Shown here: piece after piece, positions 26,927 through 35,049 of the stretch
How the letters are laid out: each line of letters opens with the position of its first letter
Position numbering within the stretch: position 1 is the stretch's first letter
Source of the DNA: JBNKZU01 sp050301795
Lineage (GTDB): Bacteria > Pseudomonadota > Gammaproteobacteria > Thiohalomonadales > Thiohalomonadaceae
Assembly (NCBI GenBank): GCA_050301795.1
Contig: JBNKZU010000037.1
Span: 1-47,634 of the forward strand
DNA: 47,634 bases
Direction of reading: 5' to 3'
Notes under the pieces: model-generated
The model's database searches: none
What the model saw: only the letters and a program-made list of their open reading frames with translations
What the model was told of the DNA's origin: nothing
Translations under genes and position numbers: made by a program

Positions 26927-27207
26927 TCGAAGCTCATCCCTATCCAACACTGACCGATTTCACGACTTTTCCCAGTCACTCCCAAAATAAAACTTATATA
27001 AAACAGGGGAATAGCTTCCTCTCGATCCTTGTTATATCCAGATATTGTGATTCCATTATCCGAGTAAAAGGGGTATTGTTTATAGTCACAAGAAGTTAGT
27101 TCATTGACCATTTATTTGTTCATGTTAATGGATGAGGGATTATAAGATCCTATACTAAGGACTGGCTGTTTAGATACAGACTATAAAGAAAACAGGACAG
27201 ACGCTCT
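26927..27207. other. Intergenic region before the RND/ParA/dynamin cluster
   Basis: These 281 bases hold no credible gene. It is AT-rich near its end, with TTGTTC (27116-27121) and TATAAG (27141-27146) or TATACT (27151-27156) as possible promoter elements for the adaptor gene, but none has both a good -35 and correct spacing. A transcription start for the following seven-gene cluster probably lies here. Confidence 0.4.
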
Positions 27208-28329
27208 ATGAAAAAGATAATTACAACAGCGGTTGCATTGTTATGTGTGGTTTCAAGCGGTTTTGCGACTGAAGAGTTTCGTGGGGATATTGTTACAGTA
27301 GAGAAAGCAACGCAACAAAACAGTGTTGTACTAGGTGGAACAGTCGTACCGGCTCGTCAGGTGGTTATTGCCGCCCAGCTCCCTGGTCGTGTCGAGTTTA
27401 TCGCTGGTGCTGAAGGCGATAGTTTTAAGGATAATACAATTCTGGTTGCGCTTGATGACGACGAACTCCTTGCCCAAAGAAGAGCCGCGCTCGCTCAGAT
27501 GGCAAATGCCGATGCTGCCTTGAGAAACGCTGGTGTTCAGTTCAATCGGGAACTTGTCTCACCTCAAACAAGAAACTCAATGCTGGGTATGGGTATGCCC
27601 GGCCTGTTCGATCAGATGTTTACTCGTAATTTCACCGATATGATTGGGATGAACGATACGGGGATGGATCGTCACGCTGACCTGATGAGTCGCAGTACTG
27701 GCGTTGAACAGGCGAGAGGGAGTTATATGCAGGCAGCATCAAGACTGGATCAGGTAGATGCCAAACTACGTGATGCTGTAGGTTATGCCCCATTTGACGG
27801 TGTTATTGTTGAAAAACTTGCTGAGGTTGGTGATACGGTTCAGCCGGGTCAGCCACTATTAAAGTACGCAGATACAGAAGCACTTCAGATTCAGATCCAG
27901 GTTCCTGCCCGATTAATGCCTGGTATTCGAATCGGCGATATTGTTTCAGCAAAGCTGGATGTTAGAGATACGAATGTAAAGGCAAAGATAACCCAAATCT
28001 TTCCTATGGCAGACCCTGTCCGCCATACCGTGACAGTGAAACTCGATCTTCCCGTAAATGCTCCGGCCGCTCCTGGCATGTATGCCGAGGTATCGATCAC
28101 CGATACGAATGCTTTAGCCAATTTACTCCCTGCACTTCCAGCCACAGCATTAGTTCAACGCGGAAGCCTGCCAGCAGTCTATGTTCTCAATGAGCAGGGG
28201 GAGATTGAGATGCGTGTTGTCCGAAAAGGACAGGAACTCGATGATGGGCGAGTCATCATTTTATCAGGATTAAGAGGTGGAGAGCGTGTAATAAATCACC
28301 CGCGCCCTGGAATAACTGCCAAACGATAG
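27208..28329 (+). CDS. RND efflux periplasmic adaptor (membrane fusion protein)
   Basis: Adaptor proteins link an inner-membrane RND pump to an outer-membrane channel. The 373-residue product has a signal peptide (residues 1-20, ending SSGFA) and the barrel-sandwich half GGTVVPARQVVIAAQLPGRV. A helical hairpin contains an unusual Met/Phe-rich segment (LGMGMPGLFDQMFTRNF and IGMNDTGMDRH, about residues 128-155), followed by the second lipoyl half GYAPFDGVIVEKLAEVGDTV and a beta-barrel domain. No N-terminal lipidation cysteine is present. It lies 50 bases before the permease gene. No outer-membrane TolC-like gene is present in the cluster, so the pump may borrow one. Confidence 0.9.
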   Translation: MKKIITTAVALLCVVSSGFATEEFRGDIVTVEKATQQNSVVLGGTVVPARQVVIAAQLPGRVEFIAGAEGDSFKDNTILVALDDDELLAQRRAALAQMANADAALRNAGVQFNRELVSPQTRNSMLGMGMPGLFDQMFTRNFTDMIGMNDTGMDRHADLMSRSTGVEQARGSYMQAASRLDQVDAKLRDAVGYAPFDGVIVEKLAEVGDTVQPGQPLLKYADTEALQIQIQVPARLMPGIRIGDIVSAKLDVRDTNVKAKITQIFPMADPVRHTVTVKLDLPVNAPAAPGMYAEVSITDTNALANLLPALPATALVQRGSLPAVYVLNEQGEIEMRVVRKGQELDDGRVIILSGLRGGERVINHPRPGITAKR

Positions 28330-28379
28330 TAGAGATCTGGCACTCTTCCACAAACACAACATAAAAAAAGAAAAATAGT

Positions 28380-31300
28380 ATGAGCCAACAAGAGACGAAT
28401 CAGTTGCAAAACGGACAAGCTCAAAAGCCTGAAGAACATCTTGGCATCGCGGGTAAAATGGCTCGCGCCTTTATCCATTCGCCACTCTCTCCACTGATAT
28501 TCTTTGCGATGCTCTCTATGGGGGTTCTTGGTCTGGTATTTACACCCAGACAAGAGGATCCACAAATCTCCGTACCAATGGTTGATATCTTTGTAAACTA
28601 CGCTGGCGCATCTTCTGAACAGGTAGCCAGTCTGGCGATTGATCCGCTTGAAAGAATTATGAGCGAAATCCCCGGGGTTAAACATGTCTATTCAGCATCA
28701 ATGCATGGTGAAGGCATGGTTACGGTTCAATTTATAGTGGGTGAGCAGCTAGGACCATCAATCGTAAAGGTTCACGATAAGATACAGTCGAATCTGGATC
28801 GAATCCCGCCAGGCGTTTCAATGCCACTGGTTAAGCCCAAGGGAATAGATGATGTTCCCGTAGTAACGCTTACACTTTGGTCTAATGATGTCGATGACGG
28901 GGTTCTAAGAACGCTCGCTTTAGATATTCTTCAAAGCATTAAACAGGTTCCGAATACCGGACAGGGGTTTATTGTCGGTGGAAGACGCGAGCAGGTGAGA
29001 GTTGAGGTGATGCCAGAACGCCTGTCAGGCTACGGGCTAAGCCTTGACCAGGTTGCTAATACCATTCGTACAGCAAATTCTGAAATCAAAGCGGGAAGTG
29101 TCGAAAGCGGAAATCGTTTCTATACCGTTAATACCGGAGCTTTTTTACAGAGCGCCCAGGATATTGGGCGGCTTGTGGTTGCAACCCAAGGGTCAACTCC
29201 AATCTATGTTCGGGATGTAGCAAAGGTATTCCAGTCTCCTGAAGAGACCGGTCAGATGGTTCATTACTATACCGGATCAGCGTATCAAGGGAACGCAAAT
29301 GCAAAAGCAGTTCCTGCGGTCACAATCGCCATTGCCAAGAAAGAGGGATCAAATGGCGTTACTGTAGCCGATGCAATCATCAACAAAGTTGATGCCCTTT
29401 ATGGACGACTGATTCCTAATAATGTCAATGTCGATATCACCAGAAACTATGGTGAAACCGCTAATGACAAGGTTAATGAGTTAATCTTTAAGCTCTTTGT
29501 TGCCACAGGCGCAGTCGGTTTGCTGATTTGGTATTCCCTTGGATTAAAACCGGCAATCGTGGTTTTAATCGTTATTCCTGTTGTTATCTTGATCACGGTT
29601 TTCTCGGCATGGGTGCTTGGTTATACCATCGACAGGGTCAGTTTGTTCGCTCTTATATTCTCCATTGGTATTCTTGTTGATGATGCGATCGTGGTTATTG
29701 AAAATATCTATCGACGATGGCTGGAAAAAGGAGAGATGGATACCGAAACCGCAGTTGATGCGGTGCGTGAGGTGGGTAATCCGACGATACTTGCAACCTT
29801 TACCGTTATTGCCGCACTTCTGCCGATGGGATTTGTCAGCGGTATGATGGGGCCATACATGGAGCCAATCCCTGCGCTTGGTTCGGTTGCGATGCTGTTC
29901 TCACTCTTTGCCGCTTTTATATTTACCCCCTGGCTGGCGATGCGAATCAAACCCACCATGGAACAACTGCACAGGGCTGAGCGTAAAGAGCATCAGAGTA
30001 ATAAGAAGCTGGAGCAGTTGTTTAAGCGATTATTACTGCCGATTATTCAGAATCCGAAGTTGGGCAAGCTCACTTTAGCAAGCATTGTTGCTGCATTCTT
30101 TCTTTCTTGTGTTTTGTTTTATACCACTGCGGTGACAGTGAAGATGCTGCCACTGGACAATAAACCGGAATTTAGCGTCGTCGTTAACATGAAAGAAGGC
30201 ACAGCACTTCCAGAAACGGCTAATCTGACAGCCAAAATGGCCTCAGCATTAAAAGATGTTTCTGAAGTAACGGCACTTCAAACCTATGTTGGTGTGGCAC
30301 AACCTTTCGATTTTAATGGCATGGTTCGTCACTACTATATGCGTCGTGATCCATGGCAAGCAGAGATCCATGTTCAGTTATTGGATAAACATGATCGCAG
30401 TCGTAGTAGTCATGAGATTGCCAAAGCATCACGGGATTTGCTTAAACCAATGGCAGATGAAGTAGGAGCTAAAATAACCATCGTTGAAATGCCGCCTGGC
30501 CCTCCTGTACTCCAGGCCATTGTTGCCGAAATCTACGGTCCTGATGATAAGACACGCCGCGAAGTCGCAACAGAAGTGACCAAGACCTTTGAAGAAGCGC
30601 CGAGTGTTGCCGATGTCGATAACTACATACAGGAGCCATACAAAATTTGGCGCTTTAATGTGGATACAGAAAAGGCTGTGCGGCGTGGTATCTCTGTCGA
30701 CACCATCAATCGAAATCTATCAATGGCAATGGGTGGATATAAGTTAGGTGATATCAAGAAAGAGAACGGACTCGATCCAACATATATTGTTATCCAGGTT
30801 CCACTTTCAACACGTGCTCAGATCACTCGATTAGGCGATCTGCCAATTCCAACAGGAGAAGGTAAAACCATTCCGCTAACGGAATTGGGTCGATTCGAAC
30901 AGGTCGATCAAGATCCGGTGATATACCATAAAGACCTACGTCCGGTTGAGTATGTTGTTGGTGAAGCGGTCGGTCGTTTAGCGGCACCGATCTACGGCAT
31001 GTTTGAGATCCAGGATCTTCTGGATAATTACGTCACACCAGATGGTGAAACAATGTCTGGCGAATATCTTGGACCACCTGAGGATAACGGAAAGTCAGCC
31101 TTTGAGTGGACTGGTGAATGGACTGTCACCTATGAGACATTCCGTGATATGGGAGCGGCATTCGGTGTTGCTCTAATTCTGATCTACATTTTAGTCGTTT
31201 GGGAATTTGGAAACTTCATTGTACCCGCAGTGATTATGGCGCCAATCCCACTAACCCTCATCGGGATCATTCCTGGCCACTGGCTAATGAACGCAGAATT

Positions 31301-32465
31301 TACCGCCACTTCGATGATTGGATTCATTGCTCTTGCTGGGATCATTGTTCGTAACTCAATATTGCTGGTCGATTTTTCGATGCATAAGGTGAGTCAAGGG
31401 GTTGAGGTTCGAGAAGCGGTCATTCAGGCATGTAAAACCAGAACCAGGCCGATCATGATTACTGCTTTTGCGTTAGTCGGTGGTTCCAGTGTGATATTAA
31501 CCGACCCGATTTTTCAAGGGATGGCAATCTCACTACTCTTCGGTGTACTGGTTTCAACATTGCTAACACTTATGGTGATCCCATTAGGCTGTATAAGTGC
31601 TCGTTCGGTGTTTTGCAGTACCAGTGGTGGCGAACCATGTCAGGACGACTCTGCCAATGAAGTAAAACAATCAAAACTTAACCGAATTAAGATCGTTGAT
31701 GTCGCATTTGGATTATTGCGATTGTTATTGATGTTATTCAAAGCAGTATTGTTCAAGCTTTATCAGTACAGCGTAAGTGCCATCTTTACCATTATTGAGT
31801 GGTATCAGGCTCGCAAAGCAAAGAAATCAACGCCTGCGACAACCGCAAAGGATGTCCCTTTACCGCAATCAACATCCAACACTTCAGTATCGGTCACACC
31901 AAAATCAGAACCGGCCGATGAAGTAAAAGCAACTCAGAATAAGAGAGACGTTGAGAAAGAGATGACTCAATCAACGCTTCAATCGAATGATAAGAATCGG
32001 CCTACATCAACCCAGAGTACAGAAAGATCTCAAAACAATGAAGACGCAGACAGTGGTGTAGAGCTTGATACCGCGACAGTTGTAAAACCGAAAAGAGCAA
32101 CTACCAAGGATACTAATACAAAAACAGTAAAGGCTACGTCTGTTGAGGAAGTCAAGGTAGATAAACAAGAGAAAACAACACCGGATAAATCAGATTCGAC
32201 GATAAAAAAATCGGCGGTCAAGAAGTCTGCGCCTAAACGGGTTGTTAAGAAGAAATCAGTTAAAGTAGAAACCGTACCAAAGAAGAGAAGTGTTAAAAAA
32301 ACGAATGTCGTGAAGAAGAGTGTGGCCATTAAGAAGAAGGCCGTGAGTCATTCGGTTTCGATTAAAAGCGCTTCAGTAGCTATCAAAAAGAAAGCTGTTA
32401 CGAAAAAAGGTGCCCGCCGTGGGATTCGTCTAAAGCACGATCTGGATGATGACTTTGATATTTAG
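28380..32465 (+). CDS. RND-family efflux permease with a long lysine-rich C-terminal extension
   Basis: This 1361-residue protein contains a full RND permease in residues about 1-1070: TM1 near residues 35-54, two large periplasmic loops, and the proton-relay aspartate pair in TM4 (GILVDDAIVVIEN, near residue 432), with the second TM bundle ending around GMAISLLFGVLVSTLLTLMV. Related pumps stop shortly after. Here about 290 residues follow: an extra hydrophobic stretch (VAFGLLRLLLMLFKAVLF), a Ser/Thr/Gln-rich linker, and a strongly basic tail with repeated KKSVK-, KKSAPKR- and IKKKAV-like units, ending in acidic DLDDDFDI. The tail should be cytoplasmic. Substrate unknown. The ribosome-binding site is weak. 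The next gene starts 9 bases later. Confidence 0.92.
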   Translation: MSQQETNQLQNGQAQKPEEHLGIAGKMARAFIHSPLSPLIFFAMLSMGVLGLVFTPRQEDPQISVPMVDIFVNYAGASSEQVASLAIDPLERIMSEIPGVKHVYSASMHGEGMVTVQFIVGEQLGPSIVKVHDKIQSNLDRIPPGVSMPLVKPKGIDDVPVVTLTLWSNDVDDGVLRTLALDILQSIKQVPNTGQGFIVGGRREQVRVEVMPERLSGYGLSLDQVANTIRTANSEIKAGSVESGNRFYTVNTGAFLQSAQDIGRLVVATQGSTPIYVRDVAKVFQSPEETGQMVHYYTGSAYQGNANAKAVPAVTIAIAKKEGSNGVTVADAIINKVDALYGRLIPNNVNVDITRNYGETANDKVNELIFKLFVATGAVGLLIWYSLGLKPAIVVLIVIPVVILITVFSAWVLGYTIDRVSLFALIFSIGILVDDAIVVIENIYRRWLEKGEMDTETAVDAVREVGNPTILATFTVIAALLPMGFVSGMMGPYMEPIPALGSVAMLFSLFAAFIFTPWLAMRIKPTMEQLHRAERKEHQSNKKLEQLFKRLLLPIIQNPKLGKLTLASIVAAFFLSCVLFYTTAVTVKMLPLDNKPEFSVVVNMKEGTALPETANLTAKMASALKDVSEVTALQTYVGVAQPFDFNGMVRHYYMRRDPWQAEIHVQLLDKHDRSRSSHEIAKASRDLLKPMADEVGAKITIVEMPPGPPVLQAIVAEIYGPDDKTRREVATEVTKTFEEAPSVADVDNYIQEPYKIWRFNVDTEKAVRRGISVDTINRNLSMAMGGYKLGDIKKENGLDPTYIVIQVPLSTRAQITRLGDLPIPTGEGKTIPLTELGRFEQVDQDPVIYHKDLRPVEYVVGEAVGRLAAPIYGMFEIQDLLDNYVTPDGETMSGEYLGPPEDNGKSAFEWTGEWTVTYETFRDMGAAFGVALILIYILVVWEFGNFIVPAVIMAPIPLTLIGIIPGHWLMNAEFTATSMIGFIALAGIIVRNSILLVDFSMHKVSQGVEVREAVIQACKTRTRPIMITAFALVGGSSVILTDPIFQGMAISLLFGVLVSTLLTLMVIPLGCISARSVFCSTSGGEPCQDDSANEVKQSKLNRIKIVDVAFGLLRLLLMLFKAVLFKLYQYSVSAIFTIIEWYQARKAKKSTPATTAKDVPLPQSTSNTSVSVTPKSEPADEVKATQNKRDVEKEMTQSTLQSNDKNRPTSTQSTERSQNNEDADSGVELDTATVVKPKRATTKDTNTKTVKATSVEEVKVDKQEKTTPDKSDSTIKKSAVKKSAPKRVVKKKSVKVETVPKKRSVKKTNVVKKSVAIKKKAVSHSVSIKSASVAIKKKAVTKKGARRGIRLKHDLDDDFDI

Positions 32466-32474
32466 GATTGAAAT

Positions 32475-32870
32475 ATGTTGATAAAAGAGCGGCTATGGTT
32501 TGATGTCATTCTTAAGGTGTTAGGAGTTCTATTGTTTTTACTTCCGGTATCGTTCGCTGTTGCGTTAACGGGCACTCAAAACGATAAAGAGTATTCGGGA
32601 CCGATGTTACCTCCGGATGGTCCCTATTACAGTTCGAAACAACTGGTATATCCAAAACCTACAAACAATCAAAAAGACGATACGGTTGAGCAGAAAAGCA
32701 GTAGCTTAAAACAGGTCAAACCATTAGTCATAGAGGCTTATCCACCACCGGTATATCCCTATCCGTATCAAAATCGCAGGGACTATTATCCAATGCCTTA
32801 TAACAACGGGTATCAACAATACCCTTATGGATATCCTCCACAGCCGAATTGGCAATACTGGAGACAATAG
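32475..32870 (+). CDS. Small secreted or membrane-anchored Tyr/Pro-rich protein, function unknown
   Basis: I do not recognise this 131-residue protein. It has a hydrophobic N-terminus (VLGVLLFLLPVSFAVALT, about residues 15-32) that fits a signal peptide or anchor, a polar middle, and a C-terminal low-complexity tail dominated by Tyr, Pro, Asn and Gln (PPPVYPYPYQN, YNNGYQQYPYGYPPQP). AGGA lies 8 bases before the ATG. Its stop overlaps the start of the next gene (TAGTG). Composition recalls envelope matrix or sulfur-globule-type structural proteins, but there is no sequence proof. Confidence 0.72.
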   Translation: MLIKERLWFDVILKVLGVLLFLLPVSFAVALTGTQNDKEYSGPMLPPDGPYYSSKQLVYPKPTNNQKDDTVEQKSSSLKQVKPLVIEAYPPPVYPYPYQNRRDYYPMPYNNGYQQYPYGYPPQPNWQYWRQ

Positions 32871-33283
32871 TGTTAAAAGGTGGATTGACGTTAATAACCG
32901 CTTTTTTGGTAGTTACCTCTACGTCCGCTTATGCGGTCTATCCAGTACGTCCATGGGGTAATATTCCAGCGCCGTATTCACCTCAATTTCAAAAAGAGAG
33001 AGGTTATAACGGCCGTTATAATCCGTGGTCAACGCCAGAAGAGGTTGAGGGTTCCGAGAGTAATATCGAACCCGAAAAGAGTGAGAAGATATTCGGTTCT
33101 GCAAAACCAGAAATCGAGTGGCCAAGCGAAGAAAAAATGGGGCGTACACCCAAAAGTAACGATGAAACAGAGCGTTTAAGGTATCGCTATCCAGTAGCGC
33201 CAATACCGATGGGGCCACCCGGTGCCGGATCCATGTGGGGTGGTGGTGTTTATCCCAGATACGGATACCCGCCTTATAGGTAA
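32870..33283 (+). CDS. Second small exported Pro/Tyr-rich protein, function unknown
   Basis: The 137-residue product has a clear signal peptide (LTLITAFLVVTSTSAYA) with cleavage expected after AYA, then VYPVRPWGNIPAPY. A charged middle is rich in Glu and Ser, and the C-terminus is rich in Pro, Gly, Tyr and Arg (GGGVYPRYGYPPYR). The GTG at 32870 is chosen because TGGAG lies about 7 bases upstream and the signal peptide begins right after it. It overlaps the previous gene by one base, so the two are translationally coupled and probably act together. It resembles its neighbour in design, not in alignable sequence. Confidence 0.72.
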   Translation: MLKGGLTLITAFLVVTSTSAYAVYPVRPWGNIPAPYSPQFQKERGYNGRYNPWSTPEEVEGSESNIEPEKSEKIFGSAKPEIEWPSEEKMGRTPKSNDETERLRYRYPVAPIPMGPPGAGSMWGGGVYPRYGYPPYR

Positions 33284-33327
33284 TAAATAATGATTCAGCG
33301 AATCGATAATATGAGCGGAATAGAAAG

Positions 33328-33963
33328 ATGATTACAGTCGTTGGAAATTTAAAAGGTGGTTCAGGTAAAAGCACGGTTGCATTTAATCTTGCTGTTTGGC
33401 TTGCTGCTCATGGTAAGCGCGTAAACGCCTTTGATCTTGATCCTCAACGAACACTGACGGATGTCGCTGAGGTCAGAAGTGATGAGGGGTATACTCCACT
33501 TTTCAGTTTGCACTATGGTGGTGAAGACCTGATTCAGGAACTTACCGAAAAGAATGGCGAGGTAATCGTCGATGTTGGCACCTCAGACATGAGTGCAATG
33601 AAATCGGCTTTAGCTGTTGCAGAGCGGGTTGTTGTCCCCGTTGCACCATCTCAAGCGGATATCTGGTCTACTCAGCGCTTTATCAGCATTATCAAGAAGA
33701 TTGAGCCTAAGGGAAAACCGCCTGAGATAATCGTGTTTGTGAATCGTGCCGATACCCACTTCTCAATACGTGAGTCGGATGAAACTGAGGAGGCGCTTGC
33801 AGAATTACAGGGAACAACCTTGTTAAAAAAACGTCTGCATCAACGTACCGCATATCGTCGTTCATTTAGTGAAGGATTGGGTGTGTTTGAGCTGAAACCT
33901 TCAACAAAGGCTGCAAAAGAGTTTCGGAAATTTGCCAACGCACTTTACCCTGACTGTAAATAG
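33328..33963 (+). CDS. ParA/MinD-superfamily ATPase, orphan (no ParB)
   Basis: The 211-residue protein has the deviant Walker A motif KGGSGKST (residues 9-16) with both the signature lysine K9 and the catalytic K14, the Walker A' aspartates in FDLDPQ (D36, D38), and VIVDVGTSD as Walker B. It is the short VirC1/orphan ParA type without a DNA-binding extension. Relatives position protein cargoes such as chemotaxis arrays, carboxysomes or pili by gradients on the nucleoid or membrane. No ParB or parS is visible. It lies amid RND, TPR and dynamin-like genes, so its cargo is probably an envelope complex made from this cluster. Confidence 0.88.
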   Translation: MITVVGNLKGGSGKSTVAFNLAVWLAAHGKRVNAFDLDPQRTLTDVAEVRSDEGYTPLFSLHYGGEDLIQELTEKNGEVIVDVGTSDMSAMKSALAVAERVVVPVAPSQADIWSTQRFISIIKKIEPKGKPPEIIVFVNRADTHFSIRESDETEEALAELQGTTLLKKRLHQRTAYRRSFSEGLGVFELKPSTKAAKEFRKFANALYPDCK

Positions 33964-33976
33964 GAGTTTATCACTG

Positions 33977-35038
33977 ATGTTATTAAGGTTGCTGAGTTGG
34001 ATATTTCAGCCGGTCTATATTATTTTGATTGCACTGGCTTTGGTTGCCTATCTAAAACGCGATCTGCTCGTGGATTATATTCCACCACTGCAACAGGCAA
34101 ACACTGATCAAACAATCCAGCTTGTTGAAAAGCAAACTGCAGCAATTGAAAAAAAGCGACAATCGCTTCAAGAGATTACACTTCCACCAACTGAGTACCT
34201 TCCTAAAGTGAATGAGGAGCCAGAGCCAGTTGTTGAGACGTTGTTGGAAGAGAAGGTTGCCGAGGTGTCCGATCTTAAAACTGAACAACAGCCCGAAGAG
34301 ATAGAGAGTGTTATTGCAGCCGCTGACCCTATCCAAACCAACAATGTAGTGATATCAGAGGTTGCACAAAATATTGACACGACTCAGCAGAACGATCATC
34401 TACTGACTGTAGATGTGGCGACTGAACAGGCTGTTGAAGCGTCAGAAGATACATCATCAAATGAAGCATTAACACCAAAACCGTCGAATACGATTGATAA
34501 TCAAGTGCCGATCGATGAATCTGTGACCGAACCTGTGATAGCGGTTACTGAGCCCATTTCTGTAAGTGAAATCAATTCGCCTGATGATGTCAACGATAAA
34601 TCAGAAGTGATAGAAGAGGATAAGGAATCAACGGTAGTCCCGGCTGTTGAACAAGCGGCAGAGAATCTTGCTGTTGCTGATGAAGTTGATGAACCTGCTA
34701 ACCAGGATAAGAGTAGCCCAGATGAGAATGGGGTAAGTATAGAAAAGAGACAGGATGATGAATTACAACACCTCTGGTACTTGGCGCGATATGCTGCATG
34801 GCAGAAGCGATTCGATGATGCCGTTAATCTTTATCTGGATTTAATCAAAACCTATCCGCAACACGCGGATGGATACGGTGAATTGGGTAACGTCTATCTT
34901 TTGATAGGGGATGTCCGATCCGCGATAGCGTACTATCAGCAGGCAGTTGCAATTCTCGAAAAAGATGGACAGATCGGAGCCGTTTGGCACTTAAAACGTG
35001 TTATTGAAGAGCTTCAGTATGATCTCAATACAAATTAA
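33977..35038 (+). CDS. Membrane-anchored acidic protein with C-terminal TPR repeats
   Basis: The 353-residue product has one N-terminal membrane segment (FQPVYIILIALALVAYL, about residues 10-26) and a long Glu/Asp/Val/Thr-rich, probably disordered stretch (about residues 55-255). The C-terminal tetratricopeptide region, about residues 260-345, contains KRFDDAVNLYLDLIKTYPQH and GYGELGNVYLLIGDVRSAIA. The ATG at 33977 is preferred since TAGGAG at 33961-33966 precedes it; an upstream in-frame TTG has no such site and would lie within parA. The acidic region could contact the basic tail of the RND permease. Function unknown. Confidence 0.82.
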   Translation: MLLRLLSWIFQPVYIILIALALVAYLKRDLLVDYIPPLQQANTDQTIQLVEKQTAAIEKKRQSLQEITLPPTEYLPKVNEEPEPVVETLLEEKVAEVSDLKTEQQPEEIESVIAAADPIQTNNVVISEVAQNIDTTQQNDHLLTVDVATEQAVEASEDTSSNEALTPKPSNTIDNQVPIDESVTEPVIAVTEPISVSEINSPDDVNDKSEVIEEDKESTVVPAVEQAAENLAVADEVDEPANQDKSSPDENGVSIEKRQDDELQHLWYLARYAAWQKRFDDAVNLYLDLIKTYPQHADGYGELGNVYLLIGDVRSAIAYYQQAVAILEKDGQIGAVWHLKRVIEELQYDLNTN

Positions 35039-35049
35039 CAGGTATAACA

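Noticed and set aside
26927..27207. Search for the tRNA-Pro gene that often follows ihfA-merR in gammaproteobacteria
   Set aside because: No cloverleaf, T-arm or encoded CCA could be found in this gap.
32030..32329. Minus-strand ORF opposite the RND tail, rich in Phe, Leu and Thr
   Set aside because: It is the mirror of the Lys-rich codons of the plus-strand gene and has no start signal or neighbour support.
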